Positions 52,484 to 55,150 of a stretch of 55,150 nucleotides of DNA are shown piece after piece. The stretch spans positions 1 to 55,150 of the forward strand of contig MNCI01007868.1 in the NCBI GenBank assembly GCA_015680685.1, read 5' to 3'. The position numbers and the translations under genes were made by a program. The notes under the pieces were generated by a model, which was given only the letters and a program-made list of their open reading frames with translations, ran no database searches and was not told the DNA's origin. The stretch comes from Gnetum montanum. Lineage: Eukaryota > Streptophyta > Gnetopsida > Gnetales > Gnetaceae. Positions within the stretch are counted from its first letter, which is position 1. Each line of letters begins with the position of its first letter.

Positions 52484-53599
52484 TGATAAAGTCAATTTTA
52501 GTCTGCAATGATATCGTATTTGCGATGTCGTTTATTTGATATTGTAGCACATGCTATGTCATCGTAGACACCGTATCACAGGATGTGTATAGCTTATAAA
52601 TACAACACTTAGACGCATAGATCTACATAAGTTTCCATTCCATAGTAACAAAACTCTTTGAATTTGTTTTCATAATCTAGCACCTAGAACTGTGAATGCT
52701 CGTAATATAGTGTGACTTAGTGCACGATGTCTTTGTTTGAACATCTTGTACTTGGCACAAGTGTGACAAAAAAAAAAGAGATCTAGCTATTTCTCACTAT
52801 TGCAATATTCTCCTAGTTTACTATTTTGACTTAGCATAATGTTTACTATGTTCCTAGTTAATGTTTTACTATTCCATGCACTTTACTATTACTATTGTTA
52901 TTAAGCTAAATGAGTTGGGTGATCTCGAGCACTTAAGTGTAATTGCTTGGTAACCCAGTAGTGCTATCGCTTGGTACGCCTAGTTGCGGTACACTTGGTA
53001 TCCCAATAGTAGTTATACAAAGCCCAAGGTGTGTACGGAAGATTAGGAACAGATGCTCATTACCATAGGTTAGAATAGATCTGTTTACTTGTTTTACTTA
53101 AATTTAGAAATAATTTTCATTTCCATTGTGTTTGCTATGAGTAATGATGGCTTACCAGCATCAGATATCATATACCTCATTGTGAGCTAAACCATTTCCA
53201 TAGACTTTACTAGCTCTACGTGGGAAGACAACAGTCTCAAACTTAAACCAATTGCTAGCATATTAATATCGCCTTGTCCACGGAAGATTAGGAACAGATG
53301 CTCATTACCATAGGTTAGAACATATCTGTTTACTTGTTTTACTTAAATTTAGAAATAATTTTCATTTCCATTGTGTTTGCTATGAGTAATGATGGCTTAC
53401 CAGCATCAGATATCATATACCTCATTGTGAGCTAAACCATTTCCATAGACTTTACTAGCTCTACGTGGGAAGACAACAATCTCAAACTTAAACTAATTGC
53501 TAGCATATTAATATCGCCTTGTCCACACATTACGATTTGTTCATACATGAACACCTGTGATTTGTATGGTTGGGTGTTGGATTGCTCCATCACTTGTCA
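52484..53599 (+). mobile_element. Degenerate tRNA-Asp-type LTR
   Basis: It starts near TGATAAAG and ends CTTGTCA, followed one base later by a degenerate PBS (53601-53619, TGGCACTGTTATTGGGGAC). A TATA box (CTTATAAATAC) is near 52598, after GATATCG-type remnants. The CTTGGTAACCCAGTAG minisatellite is near 52945-53000. It is lengthened by a 245-bp tandem duplication. The interior is cut after 18 bases by copy 3. Confidence 0.65.
53036..53525 (+). repeat. 245-bp tandem duplication inside the degenerate LTR
   Basis: 53036-53280 and 53281-53525 differ at only a few positions. The unit covers the LTR part with the AACCATTTCC and TGGGAAGACAAC landmarks, which is single-copy in the other LTRs. Confidence 0.9.
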
Positions 53600-53637
53600 T
53601 TGGCACTGTTATTGGGGACAAGTTAATATATGCTAGG

Positions 53638-54659
53638 TGATGAGACGCGACTTGCATGTGCCGCGATATCGCGGCTGCCGCGATATCGCGTCCCGCCGCC
53701 ATATCTATAAATAAGAGGCGGCACTCCCTTCATTTCCCAATCCTGGCTAGTGTAGCGAAGCTCTGGCAGATTGATCACTCCAGAGTTAGAATTTTTCCCC
53801 ATGTGCCCGCAGTAGGAGTCCTAGAGTGAACGGCTCTTTATTCGAGCAGCTTGTAACCTGAACCCAAGTTGTGTACGGCAATAAAGACGAACTTGTTTGG
53901 ATAAACCTTGCAGCACGTGGTTTCATTTATTGCTTTATTTCCTGCTTTCCTAGTGCGTTCAAGTACGACTTGATTACGAGCGTCTACGGACGTGTACGGC
54001 TAGTCAAGGAATCGGCTGCTTGACGCAATGCATGAGTACGACTCAATTACGAGCATTGGATGCTTGGTAACCCAGTAGCGTATTCCAGGATTCTGCGCTT
54101 GGTAACTCCCGGGTCTAATGTGTACGGCTAGTTGAGGAATCGGCTGCTCATTGCTAGGCTAGATCGTGTGATAAGTACGACTTAGTTACGAGCACCCACG
54201 GGTGTGTACGGCTGGCTAAGGAATCGGCTGCTTATCACACGTAGGCTAAATAGGTGCCTCAGTACGACCACTTCGAGCACTTGCGTTACGTGTGGCGATC
54301 CCAGTAACGATTAGCGTTTGGTAAGCTGCAGTTGCATAGTTCAGGGTGTGTCCGGTAAGTGGGAACGGATGCTGACGCTAGTTAATTTAGACTTAGATCT
54401 TTAGTTAGAGTTAGCTTAGTTTCTCAACCCTTTCCCCTGATAGCATAGAAGATAAGCCGAAAATACCAAAAAAATCACATACCTCAGACTTGCTTAACCA
54501 TACACCGTGACACTTACAAGCAAGCCTGGGAAGACAACGAATGATTAACCCCAAGTGTTTCTTGTGGCGTTAAGGCATTTAGTATGCGGAGTTCAACCGG
54601 ATCGCGCGTGTACACTCGTATTCGTATGGTTGAGTGTAGGGGTACCTCACCACTCATCA
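53638..54659 (+). mobile_element. 5' LTR of copy 3
   Basis: TGATGAG...CTCATCA, 1022 bp. Two near-perfect palindromes (CCGCGATATCGCGG, CCGCGATATCGCGT) lie at about 53661-53693. TCTATAAATAAG at about 53703 is the TATA box and CAATAAAGACG near 53879 the polyadenylation signal. Downstream, a GAGTACGACTT..TTACGAGCA..GTGTACGGCTAG..GAATCGGCTGCT motif is repeated three to four times (53950-54240). Confidence 0.9.
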
Positions 54660-54660
54660 T

Positions 54661-54679
54661 TGGCGCCGTTGCCGGGGAC
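54661..54679 (+). other. Primer-binding site of copy 3, tRNA-Asp
   Basis: TGGCGCCGTTGCCGGGGAC matches the tRNA-Asp complement at 18 of 19 positions and begins one base after the LTR. Confidence 0.9.
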
Positions 54680-54805
54680 TAAGTGTTTTTTCGCCAGTTT
54701 AACATAAGGGATATCACTCACATCGTTGTGAGCTTAAAACGAACCTTAGGGTTAATCAGTTAATCAAGAACATTAAATAACGGTGAAAACTGCACACCAA
54801 TAGAA

Positions 54806-55150
54806 ATGGCTTCTTCTCATGAAATCAACTCACCTAAGGACAATACAGGAGAAAGTCAGGATCATACGCATAACCGCAATCAACCATGTCCTCAACAATC
54901 CAAGGTCACATATACTCATCCCGATGAGTATGTGCCGGATTTTACCTTTGTTTTCCATCAAGATGAACAATTGCGGTGGAGAGACATGTAAGGTAACATC
55001 GTGTTACCCCCAGATCGCTCTGCTCCCAACATGCTTTCCCGTGCCTTGGTACGGATTGGCATGCATGAGCTACTTGCTGAATACGTTTTGGATGATTATG
55101 ACATAAGGGATTATCATCCCACAAACGCCCAACGTATTCGGGATGCAAGG
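54806..55150 (+). pseudogene. Start of a gag-region ORF in copy 3, with one stop
   Basis: The ATG at 54806 opens a hydrophilic frame (Ser/Asp/Gln/His-rich, then 'YTHPDEYVPDFTFVFHQDEQ') that meets a TAA at 54989-54991. The same frame then stays open to the end of the window and reads 'MLSRALVRIGMHELLAEYVL' and 'RDYHPTNAQRIRDAR'. Position after the PBS implies gag, but I see no similarity to the copy 2 gag N-terminus. The stop could be a single point mutation. Partial at the window end, so the product is unknown. Confidence 0.5.

Larger units (their letters stand above)
53638..55150 (+). mobile_element. tRNA-Asp-family element, copy 3 (5' end only)
   Basis: A 5' LTR (53638-54659), a perfect PBS and the start of an open frame are visible. 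The element runs out of the window. The LTR is related to copy 2 (same termini, U3 palindromes, TATA context, AATAAA, minisatellite), but the gag-region protein is not obviously the same. Confidence 0.85.

Noticed and set aside
1-55150. tRNA, rRNA or other structural RNA genes
   Set aside because: I looked for tRNA-like B-box and cloverleaf patterns by eye and found none convincing. The tRNA-Asp-like stretches are only PBS sequences.

Overview
The window is nuclear DNA of a land plant with a large, repeat-rich genome. A gymnosperm or fern is my best guess, but the sequence does not settle it. The evidence is nested LTR retrotransposons with plant-type primer-binding sites (tRNA-Asp and tRNA-iMet types), plant copia-type and gypsy-type gag remnants, an L1-type LINE fragment, and one plant organic cation/carnitine-transporter-like gene. 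That gene is very GC-rich and sits in AT-rich surroundings. I see no bacterial or organellar features. Runs of N, single Ns, homopolymer runs ending in N, one duplicated block and one inverted block show that the assembly is imperfect.

Layout. 1-860: the edge of a minus-strand LTR and a decayed LINE ORF2 end. 1170-5750: a pair of ~490-bp direct repeats of unknown family with a complete solo LTR (2268-3632, 5-bp target duplication) between them. 5790-43585: one nested structure on the minus strand. A gag-only gypsy-like element (5' LTR 41366-43585, 3' LTR 5790-31658) carries in its 3' LTR a copia-type element (6413-29377). That element in turn carries two elements with tRNA-Asp PBS or related LTRs: copy 1 at 11155-21538 (in the copia gag) and element B at ~22592-29010 (in the copia 5' LTR). 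A third such element, copy 2 (31917-40786), sits in the gypsy-like gag. 43586-48388: intergenic DNA with a GC-rich island and short tandem duplications. 48389-49996: an intact, apparently intronless MFS transporter gene, the only convincing host gene. 50632-51487: a tandem duplication. 52484-53599: a degenerate LTR of the tRNA-Asp type. 53638-end: the 5' end of a well-preserved tRNA-Asp element (copy 3).

Biology. None of the LTR elements shows a reverse transcriptase, integrase or protease in the sequence available, so all look non-autonomous. The tRNA-Asp family has the order LTR - gag - conserved non-coding block - internal promoter-like region - ORF2 - PPT - LTR. ORF2 encodes a domain resembling the 'putative plant transposon protein' family (Pfam Transposase_32 type, recognised by pattern only) followed by long coiled coils. 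The unrelated copia-type element also has gag plus an ORF2 of the same general type where pol would be expected. The U3 regions of the tRNA-Asp family carry arrays of a 14-bp palindrome (ACGCGATATCGCGT and variants) just upstream of a TATA box. The same motif plus a TATA box recurs inside the element between gag and ORF2, suggesting a second promoter that expresses ORF2 separately. This two-promoter, gag+ORF2 architecture is the most interesting content of the window.
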